Source: Actinernus sp. WN-2022 (taxonomy: Eukaryota > Cnidaria > Anthozoa > Actiniaria > Actinernidae). From it: a DNA stretch of 64,000 nucleotides. Location: positions 7,053,714-7,117,713 of the forward strand of contig JAOWCC010001368.1 of NCBI GenBank assembly GCA_030867875.1. The letters run 5' to 3'. Of the stretch, positions 43,340 to 54,312 are shown in pieces. A model generated the notes under the pieces. The model was not told the origin of the DNA. It saw nothing but the letters and a program-made list of their open reading frames with translations, and ran no database searches. The position numbers and the translations under genes are program-made. Positions within the stretch are counted from its first letter, which is position 1. Every line of letters begins with the position of its first letter.

Positions 43340-46216
43340 TTATCTTCCCGCCGACGCAGACCAACACTATTTTTTACAGGAACAAGTTGCCTATCGGCAA
43401 AAAAAATAGATTGGATTATTTCTCATTTCCCTTACCGGCCAATTATAGTATTTATTTTCCATCTAATCGTTGGAAGGGATTAAGTTCCCGTTTTCCAGGC
43501 CGCTTGAATAATCCTAATATTTTAATAAAAGTTGTGTGAATATAAATATTTGAAAGAAATATTAGTAAATCATTATTGCCAGGCTTCGTTGTTTTTCTCT
43601 TTATGTTGCTCGAGTTACTGTAACAGTTGTTGTGTTTGATGATATTAACTCGATGTTCTGCAATTCACATTTTTTCCCATCAGTTCTCTGTGGCAGAAGT
43701 TAGATTGGATTTTTTCTCATTTCCTTTAGCGTCCAATAATCGTATTTATCAGCCAAGCGCTTTGTCTAATCGATGGAAGGGATTAACTTCTCAGACATAT
43801 GTGATCAACAGTTGCTGCATAAAGTACAAGAAAAAAAACTCATTTACAACCCCCCAAATACTTGAATATAAGTTCACCTGTGTTAAAAGTCATCGCTTTT
43901 TATACTTTAACTTCTATTGACCAAACTCGACGCAATAATAATACGCTGGATTTTTGCAGATCTAGACGCGTTGCTCAGTTGCAACTTACTGAATAAGATG
44001 GACTGATAGCCTGAGAGCAGAATATATTCATCAAGAACGGACGGTTTGATTCAGTAAGAATCGTACAAAATACCGATAGCTTCTTATAAGTAAACGCTAC
44101 GGAAACCTTTTTTTGCTTTCTAGCGATGAGATTTCACATGGATTCAGCAACTAAATCGCTAAAACGAGAGGTGTCAGTTCACACAAGTATAGCCGCGAGT
44201 GTTTGAAATCTCTATACAGATACGAGCTCGGTTTTGTGTATCAGGTAAACAACTACAAGACATACCTTTGGTTTTGGGCAGGAGAAAGAAAAGTGTTTTA
44301 ACAATAGTATTATTCTTGGTTCCTTGTTTGGTCTTGTGTGATGAGCGAGGCTAGCCGAGGAAATGCGATCAACGCAAGCAACTGTCTTCAACGTTCCTCT
44401 CGCTTATCGCGTATTCGGAACCTGGATCCGTAGTGGCGGTTAGTTATGGCGATCTAGCTCTAGTTCCTGTCGTCTGACCACTGCGTCATGGTGAACGTAA
44501 TTCGGAATCTAAAAAAAATAACAGCTTCGGATTTCGACTGCCAGTTTTCGTTTTTTAATTATGAGCACATTGAGAATGGTGTCATGCGCTGGAAGGGAAG
44601 AGCTTTACTTTGTGTGACATTAACTAAGAATTATATAAAGTCAACAACTTACCGGTCAATCAAATCTTCAATACAAAGCAGTTTAAATTAATCAGCTCTT
44701 TGCTTTGTAATTAAACAGTTCCAAGAGTGGTAAGAAAAAAATTTGAATGAAGAAAATATTAAGGAACTACGAATTTATATATTACCGCATCACCATTTAG
44801 GGAAAATGAGGTGTCTTTGTTTTATGTCATCTGGTGAAAGTAATTTCGTAGTCTGTGTTATTTTAATATAGCTTGTCTTTCAGTTGAGCAATTAAAAGTA
44901 AATAATACATGAAACGATTAACGAACAATCTTTTGTTTTCACGAACACTCGATCAGTGTGACATTGTCGCAATGCCTATGTTTAAAACCTGAACAGGTGA
45001 AAACTACGATTACCGGGAGAATAATCAGCAGAAAAAAAGAGTGCTCTAATTAAACAACCTTTACTTCATTTACGACGCCGGGCCGTACCAAAATATTACG
45101 TCTAGCAATTCCCCAAATATACCCATCCCCTCCCCCCAGGCATTTGACATTTTTGAGTCAGAGCCTTGCAAATGTCCCACCGGATTTTAGTTGGAACATA
45201 CTAACTATGGTTGGAACGAGTGAATATCGGTAAAATTTGCTCTTTTTGACGAATTTTTCCACTCCTCCGGGACAGACTGAGTTATCAATTGCTCCACGTG
45301 TGCCGGGGGGGGGGGGGGGGGGGGGGGGGAGAAGGAGGTTTGGAATTGACAGAGACATTACTTGATCTAATGCGATGCTTGGAAACGTTAATTTTCAATT
45401 CACTAAATCGAAACGGTCATATAATAATGATGTTATGATCATGATGACGAATACAGAAACTTAGAATAAAAAACTTCGTGGGCAAAAGCAGTAGTAGTTT
45501 TTCTTATGTCAAATTAGGTGAAGAAGTGGTCATGTATTACATTTCTGTAATGATTGCCTTTAGACAAAATTGGAATGGCACTGTCGACGCCCAAATGATC
45601 AACTTTCTCATGGCGAAAGAGTAAAATAACTTCTCGGATTACTAGAGTATGCGGCTTTACGGATATACTGGAGAAAGTTCGAGACAATTTTGAGGAAGGA
45701 TGGCAACGATTCAAGTGGATGAAAAATACTGCTTATAATATAATTTTAGAGCTACTTGAAATCGATTCACTGTAATCGCAATCAAGTTTCTAGAATGAGC
45801 TTTAATTCTTTAACGATAAAGTGTCCGAAGTCTACTCATGCTGATCATATACAACGCTTGTCGAGGTTTATACGATATTTCGGCTGGCCAGTATACCAGC
45901 CTTCTTCAGGTTTATTTTACAGTGGAGGTCACAAATGGATACAAGGCTTATATAAATGGTTAATTACGCAATGAGCGGAAATTATAAAATCGATGATCAA
46001 GATCTGTTTTTTGATCCAACGTGTGGCAGGATTGATTGTAGACGGTTTTTGCTGTGGTTTTCTAACCTTAACTATATATTTAATTCTTTGCCATCCTCTA
46101 TCGAAAATGTTTCACTGAAAAGCATACCAGGATATTCACATGATGTTTCTCTTCTATTTTGCAATTTTCTTTTAATGAAACTTGAAGGTTCAATTCGATT
46201 GACAGTGCCCCTTTAA
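43340..46216. other. Non-coding stretch (segment B), counterpart of 15120-17955
   Basis: No gene was recognised. It holds a poly-G tract of about 26 bases (45305-45330). The segment A poly-C tract at 16890 is only a short C run here (about 45128-45138). Confidence 0.6.
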
Positions 46217-46218
46217 CA

Positions 46219-46374
46219 TAGACTATATCGCAACTCCGCCGTCGCAGTGCACTCTGGGATGGATATCTCAGTTTTTCCATTGTTGTTGTTGGGCGGCCAT
46301 CTTGGATTTAACAATGGAAACTGAGATATCCATCCCAGAGTGCAGTGCGATGGCGGAGTTGCGATATAGTCTAT
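46219..46374. mobile_element. ~156-bp fold-back MITE, segment B only
   Basis: The ends AGACTATATCGCAACTCCGC and its complement form arms of about 60-65 bp with a loop that includes GCGGCCATCTTGG. Segment A has uninterrupted TTTAACATGACGCCC at this point. The target duplication is at most AT. Confidence 0.85.
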
Positions 46375-47070
46375 GACGCCCAAGCACGATATAAATTTCA
46401 AGGATTGTGAATTGAAAAGCGCCGGCTTTTAAAAGGAAGCTCGACAAGGTTTTCTGGCCGCGTGGGAATGGTAACTAAACTGATATTTTGTGGCGCGAAA
46501 TCTCTCGTCAATTTTTTCGATGAGTTTCAAAAACGCGTGGTGAAATTTCTTCATTTTTGATAGACAAAACCAACTAGTGTATAAATGTATTATTAAAATA
46601 TTCTGTAAGAGGTTCCGTATCCAAGCGCAATTATGTAAAAACGACGTTTTCCGGCTAAAAATGCACAAGTTGTCTTACAAAATTTACTCGGCTGTTAACC
46701 CGAGTTTTTATTATTCTGTAAGTTATTTTGTGAAAACCCAAAACGCATGCACTTGGCTGTGTACGGGTCCAAATAAAGATGTATTTGTTGTTGTTGTCGT
46801 TAATTGTTAATGCCAATTGGTGCTACCTACTGGAGTTAGATATTGATGGAATTAAGTTGAAAGAGCAAGGCCCTGAGATTCCCACACAGCATAATGTATA
46901 GACAAATTTCCTACTGAACTGCATTAGGCCAAGATGGTCTCTTGATTAGGCATATTAATAATGAATAATTTCATCTAAATCCTTCTTTCTTTGTGTTCGT
47001 TAAAGGAGAACTGAACCCTAAAATCAACCCAACGTCAATACAAAGATGTATTCGAAAGATATAAGTTCTG

Positions 47071-47254
47071 CTATTTCCACTACTAAATATTCCGCGAGAT
47101 GCGAGCGTGTGTTAAGCCAAACACTTAGATCTCCCGGGAACGTCTTCTCATGCTTTCTCAACATTACCACGTTCATTTAGAGGCGTATTTAAGGCCTCTT
47201 ACCCTATAATTCAGGGCTTTTAGATGAATTCGCCAACGCGGCAACAGAGTTTTT
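47071..47254 (+). repeat. Retrotransposon split direct repeat A1
   Basis: It starts CTATTTCCACTACTAAATAT and ends CGCGGCAACAGAGTTTTT. It is about 90% identical to A2 at 61426-61604 and to 19391-19578 in segment A. Confidence 0.85.
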
Positions 47255-47904
47255 CTTTTCTGTTTTGTTCTCGTCGCCGAAGCCCAACTTAGTACTCAAT
47301 TTCCAAATTAAACTTTACCGTTATGGCTGCGCCCCAAGAACCGTACCCCCGGCCCAACAGTTAGCGGCTTTACAGCACGATAATACAGACAACGCAGCAG
47401 CAGTAGCTCCAAATGTCCAAGAACCTGAACAACCGGCAGCGGAAAACCAACAGAACGAGGTAGCATTTCTTTCTCCGTTGTATCTCCGTCGTCCCGGATT
47501 TTTGGGGTCCCTAGTCGTCCGCCTGCCTTCATAAAGTTTTTTTCCATGCCTCATGTTGCTCTTGTAGTTTCGTACTCCCCGTACCACTTCGCTGTTCTAG
47601 TACTTGCACTAGTCTTGGGCCACTCTGGTCGACATTTTAGCAGCCAAGTCTCGTCCCACGTGTTATTTGCCGTCTATCGTTTCGCCGTTTTGTTCCACAC
47701 ATGCCTTTGGTCAATAACCTACGCATTCATAGTTAGTATTTTGTTTTTGTTTTTTTTTGTTTTAGGTTAAATTAGCGTTTTCCTTTTATTTATTTTTATC
47801 ATTAATTATGTATCATTATTTGCTTACTACACTGAAACGTCCCCGTGGAGATGTGTTCAATAAAGTTGTATTGTATTATTGTATCGGCTAAGTCCACTGT
47901 GTTT

Positions 47905-48510
47905 TGCTATAGTAGCAAGGGAGCTGTAGGTCGTCAAATACTTGGAGTCGGCAAAAAGCTCTATGTCGGAAAAGAGCCGTAGGTCGGCATGAGGCCGTGG
48001 GTCGGCAAAAAACCCTATGTTGGAAAAGAGCCGTGGTCGGCAAAGGGTACTATGTCGGAAAAGAGCCGTGTGTCTGCAAAGAGTACTATGTCAGAATAGA
48101 GCCGTGGGTCGGCAAAGAGTCACTATGTCTGAATAGAGCCGTGGGTCGGCAAAGAGTACTATGTCTGAATAGAGCCGTGGGTCGGCAAAGAGTACTATGT
48201 CGGAATAGAGCCGTGGGTCGGCAAAGAGTACTATGTCTGAATAGAGCCGTGGGTCGGCAAAGAGTACTATGTCGGAATAGGGCCGTGGGTCGGCAAAGAG
48301 TACTATGTCGGAATAGTGCCGTGGGTCGGCAAAGAGTACTATGTCTGAATAGAGCCGTGGGTCGGCAAAGAGTACTATGTCGGAATAGGGCCGTGGGTCG
48401 GCAAAGAGTACTATGTCTGAATAGAGCCGTGGGTCGGCAAAGAGTACTATGTCTGAATAGAGCCGTCGTGGGTCGGCAAAGAGTACTATGTCTGAATCAG
48501 TAGAGCCGTG
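47905..48510 (+). repeat. 36-bp minisatellite, segment B
   Basis: Same unit as in segment A with about eleven to thirteen copies; one unit carries an extra 3 bp (GCCGTCGTGG). It gives a 168-residue plus-strand and a 182-residue minus-strand ORF that are by-products of the 36-bp period. Confidence 0.9.
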
Positions 48511-48815
48511 GGTCGGCGATAAGGTCAGGTGTTGTGCGACTGAAATTACAGCAGCAACGTGTCGGTTAGGAGCCGTGGGTAGGCAAGCGTGCTCGCCGGC
48601 CATTTTACGTTTAATAGCATTGTAGCCGTGTGTCGGCAAAAACCCTGAGTTTTGACCCTACGCATAGATGGCTGCTGTGAGGTTGGTCAGTTGTGAAATT
48701 ATTTTTAGCATATCTATATATACTACCATGTCGAATAGTGCCTAGATTTATCAGTATATTTCCTAAAGTTTCGTGACTATACATCCAATTGTCACAAAGC
48801 AATTTACCATTTAAG

Positions 48816-49226
48816 TAATGGTCCAGATAAGAACTGTAGTAGAATCCATTGTTCTGCGGCAATGAGCCTCCCCCACATACGATTTTGCTTGAATATGCCT
48901 TAAGTGCTTTAGGAGGTATCTACCTTCCAAACTACGTCTCGAAAATAAAGTATTTTTTTATGCTATTGGCTCTTTTTCGGTGAAAACACAGAGAAGCCAC
49001 CATCCAGCCAATCGGATATAGAGAAAACAGGATTTTTCGATCGCAAATTTGAGAACTTTCCCCACACACGATATTCTTCGAAATTAAACCATAGTTAGTT
49101 TGATCAAAACAAATTCAAACCACAAAATAATATCGAATGAAAGTGCATTATTTTTATGGGTTTCTATTGAATTTATAAGTATCAACCAATGAAATTACGA
49201 GAAAGAATAATAGAAAATTAACACTC
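48816..49226. mobile_element. Third copy of the TAATGGTCC MITE, 3' truncated, inside the retrotransposon (segment B)
   Basis: It is clearly diverged from the two other copies, so it is an independent insertion. The left end abuts TTAA. The right end is missing: sequence jumps from AAAATTAACAC to retrotransposon sequence that corresponds to 21462. About 450 bp of the retrotransposon (segment A 21012-21461) are absent here. Confidence 0.8.
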
Positions 49227-49429
49227 CGGTTCTGTGGATGCTGGGCTCAGACACCTCAGGGAGCTTCTAGGCCGCCCCGTACCCCTCTTCGACCCGCACG
49301 CTGCCTTGGCGGCATTGGAGAATCTCGTTCACATCGCAAGAGAGAAGGCCTCCGCCAATGCTTCGCGTTACTCCATCATACTGCGTCAGATTCGCCCGCT
49401 GCTTAAATAGTCCTTCGTTCCAAGCATTG

Positions 49430-50413
49430 CTGCAAAAGCTCGTGGGTTCCGAGGAGGAAGTAGCGATCTCCAAAGAGATACAGAAGGCACTGAAGACTGA
49501 AATCGCAACTCCAAGTATAACTGGTGCAATTGGGAAGGCAAATCCCCCAGCTGGGTCGGACCGCTCCCTTCCGTCGACATGGTGTCCAGCGGTCGCGCAT
49601 TCGCCTCTCCGCTCATGCTCAGTTTCCGCGACCCTAATTCCTTCGTTGCCGGAAACCTCAGTACGTGCGCCTCACAGTGGCACTCAATTTTGCGCGATTA
49701 CCTCAAAATGGAAGAAATTGTCGTATATTACGGACGGTGTAGACGTCTTCAACTTCTTTACTCCTTTCCGGGGCTCTTTCCAAGGGAAATGGTATTGTAG
49801 TGACATACCGCCTAAGGCCATTTTCCCCAACTCGTCATCTTGTGGTCCATTCTACGACTTCGTCTCGAAGACCATCATGGACAGGGTAACCACCGGTTCT
49901 CTCCACATCGTGGGAAAGGTCAGTTCCTGTGCACCTCCTCACCTTGTTCTCCCCATCACCATCGAACCGTGCAAACCAAGACTGTGTCACGATGAGCGCT
50001 TCCTTAACCGCTGGATCAAAGACCCCTTTAAGTCTAGACTATATCACTGACCTTGTACGTTATGTCGACCAGGATCACTTTCAAACCACCTTTGACGACA
50101 AAAGCGGCTACGACCATGTCCGGCTACACCCCGACAGTTTCACATTTTTTGGACTCGAGTGGCAAGGGTGGTACTTCACTTACACCACGCTCCCATTTGG
50201 CTGGAAGGCCAGCGCTTTCATATATCACAGCATCGACTTGGGAGCCACCACCTTCATTAGGTCTCAGGGCGTGCCATGTTCCCAATATATAGACGACCGC
50301 GGGTCAGTTACGCCTTCCGTCCAGTCACGGGTAGTCCGCGTTCTTTCCTCACCAACTGGCACACATGGCAGCGTTCATCGCATGCTCCACGCTCATCTCG
50401 TTGGGATACTTCA
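49430..50413 (+). pseudogene. Retrotransposon pol, 5' part: reverse transcriptase up to YIDDR and beyond
   Basis: Coding sequence in shifting frames. GVDVFNFFTPFRGSFQGKWY, PPHLVLPITIEPCKPRLC and HDERFLNRWIKD mark the region before the RT fingers. After a frameshift near 50025, DDKSGYDHVRLHPDSFTFFG, TLPFGWKASAFIYH and the catalytic CSQYIDDR follow. Another frameshift precedes AAFIACSTLISLGYF. The next codon (ATC) is split by the insertion at 50414. The motif order is that of DIRS/Ngaro RT rather than LTR or LINE RT. The first part also occurs at 21660-21867. Confidence 0.82.
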
Positions 50414-50727
50414 CATCGCCAGAAAAACGTGACACGGCCGATTGTGCAATATCAATTTCGGCTCAGAGGTCAGCAAGCACAGTTCATATAAAATTACAAG
50501 CAAACTATGGGGGGAAAACGCTTAATCTCGATTTCTTACTTTCCTGAGTACGATTTAAAAAATGTCTAACCAGGATCTCAATCTACAATATGAATTAAAT
50601 AGTTCTTCCTACATTTCTATAATCAGCTCGTGAATTTTAGGTGTCGTTTTTTTTTCAAACATAAACGAGTGTTTTGACTCAAATTATTACAGAGCTAGAG
50701 TGAGAATTGGCGAGAAAAGAGCTTACT

Positions 50728-50911
50728 TACTGTTTATAACTTGGATTCTGAGGTGGAATATACTGTATTTTGCAAAATGTCTATACCAGGCCTTCTGAAC
50801 GAAGGGTTCATCGTCGTCACTAAATGCCATTATAGCAGCTGTGGATTCCTTTGCGGTTTCGTTTTTGCAGTTGAATATTTCGATCTTGGATAAACCGGCA
50901 GAATCCGCCAT
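50728..50911 (-). CDS. Possible first exon of an unknown gene inside the 8-kb insertion
   Basis: The minus strand has an ATG-started frame (MADSAGLSKIEIFNC, then MAFSDDDEPFVQKAWYRHF) that runs to about 50728, where CA|GTAAGTAAG offers a strong splice donor. No second exon could be assigned, and no family is recognised. It may be a captured host exon or part of the transposon's own gene. Confidence 0.3.
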
Positions 50912-51217
50912 CTTTGTACGCTAAATCCTGTAAATTTGGCTGTCTTGAGACCATCATATCTCTGGCCACGAGCGTCTAAAACACCACGAACACATACCAA
51001 TGGACAACTTGTTCTCTCCTTATGAAACTGCAGTGTATTTGTAACTGACCAGCAGTTATTCAAATGAATTGTCCCTTTTTTTAAATAGGCCCTAGCCGGA
51101 CCTATAGAGAAGAGTCTGCGATACTAATTGTGGTCAGCGATATCTCCCATTCGTGCCCGTTTTGAGGCTTGAGAGACAGTAAACAATAATATTTTAGTAT
51201 GGAAGGCGGCTCTACTT

Positions 51218-53779
51218 AGGGGTGGACCATTAGAAATCCTGGGAGGGGGGGTGGGTAGTCCAAAAAAAAAATTCGTGCAAGGCTAAATGTCCCAAAAGAA
51301 AATTCCTGCAAAGCACTAAGGCACAAAAAAAAATTCGTGCAAAGGAACCGATGCATTGTTCAATTTTTGTTTTGAAAAAATAGCAGCAATTCAGTTTTAC
51401 CAATTCAAAATATAGTTTTAAAGATTACCCACAGTCTGTGTAAGGCCAGATAAAAACAAATACTTGGTTAGCGTCCTCGCCCGACCTGAGAAATGTCCCC
51501 AATCTCTATCTTTTTTAAATTTTAATTTTTTCATAAAAAAACTTTAGAAAGTGTAAATGCGCCCGCGAACACCAATTCTTGTACCAGACCCCTACATGTA
51601 CCACTTAAAATATGCGCCGGCGCATTAAATATTTTAACATCGACGCCATTTTGTTTCTACAACACGAGGTGAGTGAATAATATAGTCAAGACAAAATAAA
51701 CTTCACATAGAAAAAATAAAATAAAAAACCTTCCTCCCTACCTGGAAAAATTGAAATTGGTGGACGCTAAACAAGTATTTTTTTATCTGGCCTAACTGAT
51801 TTTCAGGTATTTCCAGATGATAACAACCTCCCCAACCTTCATAACAATAGTTTAGTCACTGTTGTCATGGAAATATCAACTGGCCTTAATTCCCCCGATA
51901 CCGGTAGAAAACCACAAGAATAAACACGCTCAAATGTTTGGCCAAGAGAGAAGTTTATTTGCGGTCTAAAACACTAGACAAGCTAAAAACAGCTATATTA
52001 TTGGCAAATAAACCTTCTCTGCAATCACTGAAGCCTCAATTTATTCTCTGATGCCAGCAGTTTTTGCAACCGAGTTTAACGTAAGGTTTCATTGAGTAAA
52101 CTTCAATGTCCACATTTTCAAAGATTACAGAGTCTGTGCCAGCAATTTTGAACACATAGAAATATTTTCATGTATTGTCTTGTGCAAAACATCATGGACA
52201 ATGAAATCTTGGGGTATGCATTTTTGATTTGGCCTGAATCGGAGCCAAGCAATGAAAGACCGGGACTATATGCATTCTAAGGCGATCAAATTAAATTCCT
52301 CACATCACTGGGCTCGTTACAAAAAAACTGCGGCTCAAAGTAAATAAACAAGTCAAGGAATATTGTAAAGCAAATTACTATAAAGATCTGATTAGACAAC
52401 ACAAAGAAATTCAGGTGCTCTATGGAAAACTATAAATGATTGACTTGCCGTAATAAGATCTAATAATGGCTCTCAGCCGACCTTTATCCAATCTGAATCT
52501 GATGGAGTACAGTTAACAGAGCCAGCGTCGATCGATCAGAATTTTGTTAGGGAGCGGTCATTAATTACTGGGGGGGAGGGCCGGTAAAATATCTACAACG
52601 AGGACCCAAAAATGTTGGCCCTCCCCAAAACATCAGCAAGTCTTTTTTTAACAAAAGAGGAAAGCATTTCTTTTGTTTTAATCCTGGAAACCTCGTTATC
52701 AAGCAGAATGTTTGAGGTCTCGAATGTTGCCCATTAGCAGCATCCAGCACGCGCTGTCCTTCTATCAATGACATCGAACATTGCTTAAATCATGACTTGG
52801 CAAAATTGGCCTCTTGGTTTCGTATACATCGCCTGAAAGTATATGACTTCGCATGACCTGGTAGAGGCCTTATCTATTAAAGTAAACCAAAGGATTGGTC
52901 TGGCCAAGCGTATCAGGCACTTATTGCCCCTCGAGACACGCCTTACTTTGTATAATAGTTTAGTATGTCCACTTTTTGACTACCGCTGATGCGATATGGG
53001 GTGACAAATACAACTCAACCCTCATAGACGATCTTCAGATTTTGCAAAATAAGCGGCCAAGATAATTCTTGAATTTACCTGGTTAAAGTTCTTCAGCACA
53101 AGCCTTGTCAAATCTCAATTGGCCTACTCGTTCCAAACGTCGTCTTGTACATCGTCATATTTTAATATATAAGTATGTTAATGGACTCATTGATTATGAT
53201 TTTAATATCTTAAAGAACATTCACATGTATAATACAAGAAGAAAGAACGATTTTAGACTTCCAATAATCAAGCTTAATTATGGCAAACAACGTTTATTGT
53301 ACCAAGGTTTTAGTGAATGAAATACTTTAGATAATTCGTTGCGGGAAATCGAATCCCTAACTCTTTTTAAACAAAATGTCAAAAGACATGTTTTTGAATT
53401 GCCTCATAAATTTTAGCTCTAGTCACTCTATAAATGTATTTTTAGCCTAGTTTTTAACTCTAGATTATTAATGTATTTTTATTTTTGTTTCTTATTTATG
53501 TTATGCAGGGCTCTATTGAAAAACCTCTTTGGAGACATTATCTGCTATAAATAACATTATTATTATTATATTATATTATATTATGGTTGTATTCACAGGC
53601 TATAAATCTATATAGGATGTACACTGAAAAATCTCTATAGAATGTGCACTGAAAAAAAAAATCGTGCAGAGGTATCGCCTTAAAAAAAAACATATTGCAG
53701 AACTCACACTGCTAAAAAAAATATCGTGCACAAAAAGTTTTCCACCCCCCCCTCCCAGGATTTCTAATGGTCCACCCCT
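51218..53779. mobile_element. 2.56-kb inverted-repeat DNA element (TIR AGGGGTGGACCATTAGAAAT)
   Basis: The left end AGGGGTGGACCATTAGAAAT (51218) is inverted at the right (ATTTCTAATGGTCCACCCCT, ends 53779); about 36 bp match. Subterminal TCGTGCA motifs occur at both ends. The interior holds a LINE remnant (about 52870-53410) and no recognisable transposase. Confidence 0.8.
52870..53410 (+). pseudogene. LINE reverse-transcriptase C-terminal remnant
   Basis: Frameshifted pieces of a post-RT region: LAKRIRHLLPLETRLTLYNS, VCPLFDY, a LQILQNK-like stretch, then LILYKYVNGL-type sequence and YNTRRKNDFRLP. It belongs to a different LINE copy from the intact one downstream. Confidence 0.6.
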
Positions 53780-54312
53780 TACAAGTTCGCCTTGATGAAC
53801 AAGAACAATATTCACGTCGAGATTCACTCGAAATAACTGGTATACCAATCGTCCCAAATGACGATCCAGCGAAACTCGTGATCGAAATGGCAAGCCTACT
53901 TGATGTACAACTCGATGAAAGGGACATATCCGTAGCTCATAGACTGCCGCCAACTAAAAAGGTCCAAAACCGGCTCATTGTCAAATTTACGAGACGCGCG
54001 AAGCGAGATGAGATATACAAGAAGCGGAGTAAGCTGCGAACGAAACGTACTAAGGATCTCCCTACAGTTCACGCACAGCCTGAGTCATCTGCCATCAGCC
54101 ACAAAGCTGCTATACATGTAAACGAAAGTCTAACCTCGTACAGGAAGAAGCTATTCGGTAGAATACTAGAATTTAAGCGAAAGAATAACTATAAATACCT
54201 GTGGACTGTGAACGGTAAAATTATGTTAAGAGAAAGTGACACCTCGTCTCCTCTTTGCTTCGTAACATGCGAGCAGTTTGAGGATTATATCGATTATGCA
54301 GCACAAAGTTAA
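53767..54312 (+). CDS. LINE ORF1-like RNA-binding protein, N-terminally truncated
   Basis: 181 residues from an ATG that lies in the neighbouring DNA transposon's inverted repeat; LINE sequence begins at about residue 5. It shows the end of a coiled coil (RLDEQEQYSRRDSLEITGIP), then an RRM-like stretch (ISVAHRLPP, NRLIVKFTRRAKRDEIYKKR) and a C-terminal domain (NNYKYLWTVNGKIMLRES). It would coat LINE RNA. The upstream coiled coil is missing, so full function is doubtful. Confidence 0.72.
   Translation: MVHPLQVRLDEQEQYSRRDSLEITGIPIVPNDDPAKLVIEMASLLDVQLDERDISVAHRLPPTKKVQNRLIVKFTRRAKRDEIYKKRSKLRTKRTKDLPTVHAQPESSAISHKAAIHVNESLTSYRKKLFGRILEFKRKNNYKYLWTVNGKIMLRESDTSSPLCFVTCEQFEDYIDYAAQS

Larger units (their letters stand above)
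29448..49630. repeat. Segment B of the ~20-kb direct duplication
   Basis: This is the second copy of segment A. It begins inside the NSUN6 intron between the exons at 28507 and 30906, so here the NSUN6 gene continues upstream without a break. It ends, for comparison purposes, where segment A runs into Ns; sequence B continues through the rest of the retrotransposon. Coding differences from A are few substitutions plus several one-base indels. Confidence 0.93.

Noticed and set aside
47997..48639. Long repetitive ORFs on both strands (168 and 182 residues) that look like a repeat protein
   Set aside because: They follow from the 36-bp period of a minisatellite with few stops; no start context, no conservation between copies other than the DNA repeat.
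53105..53320. Possible stand-alone gene with YNTRRKNDFRLP
   Set aside because: This is the known tail of LINE reverse transcriptases and is surrounded by frameshifted remains of the same ORF.
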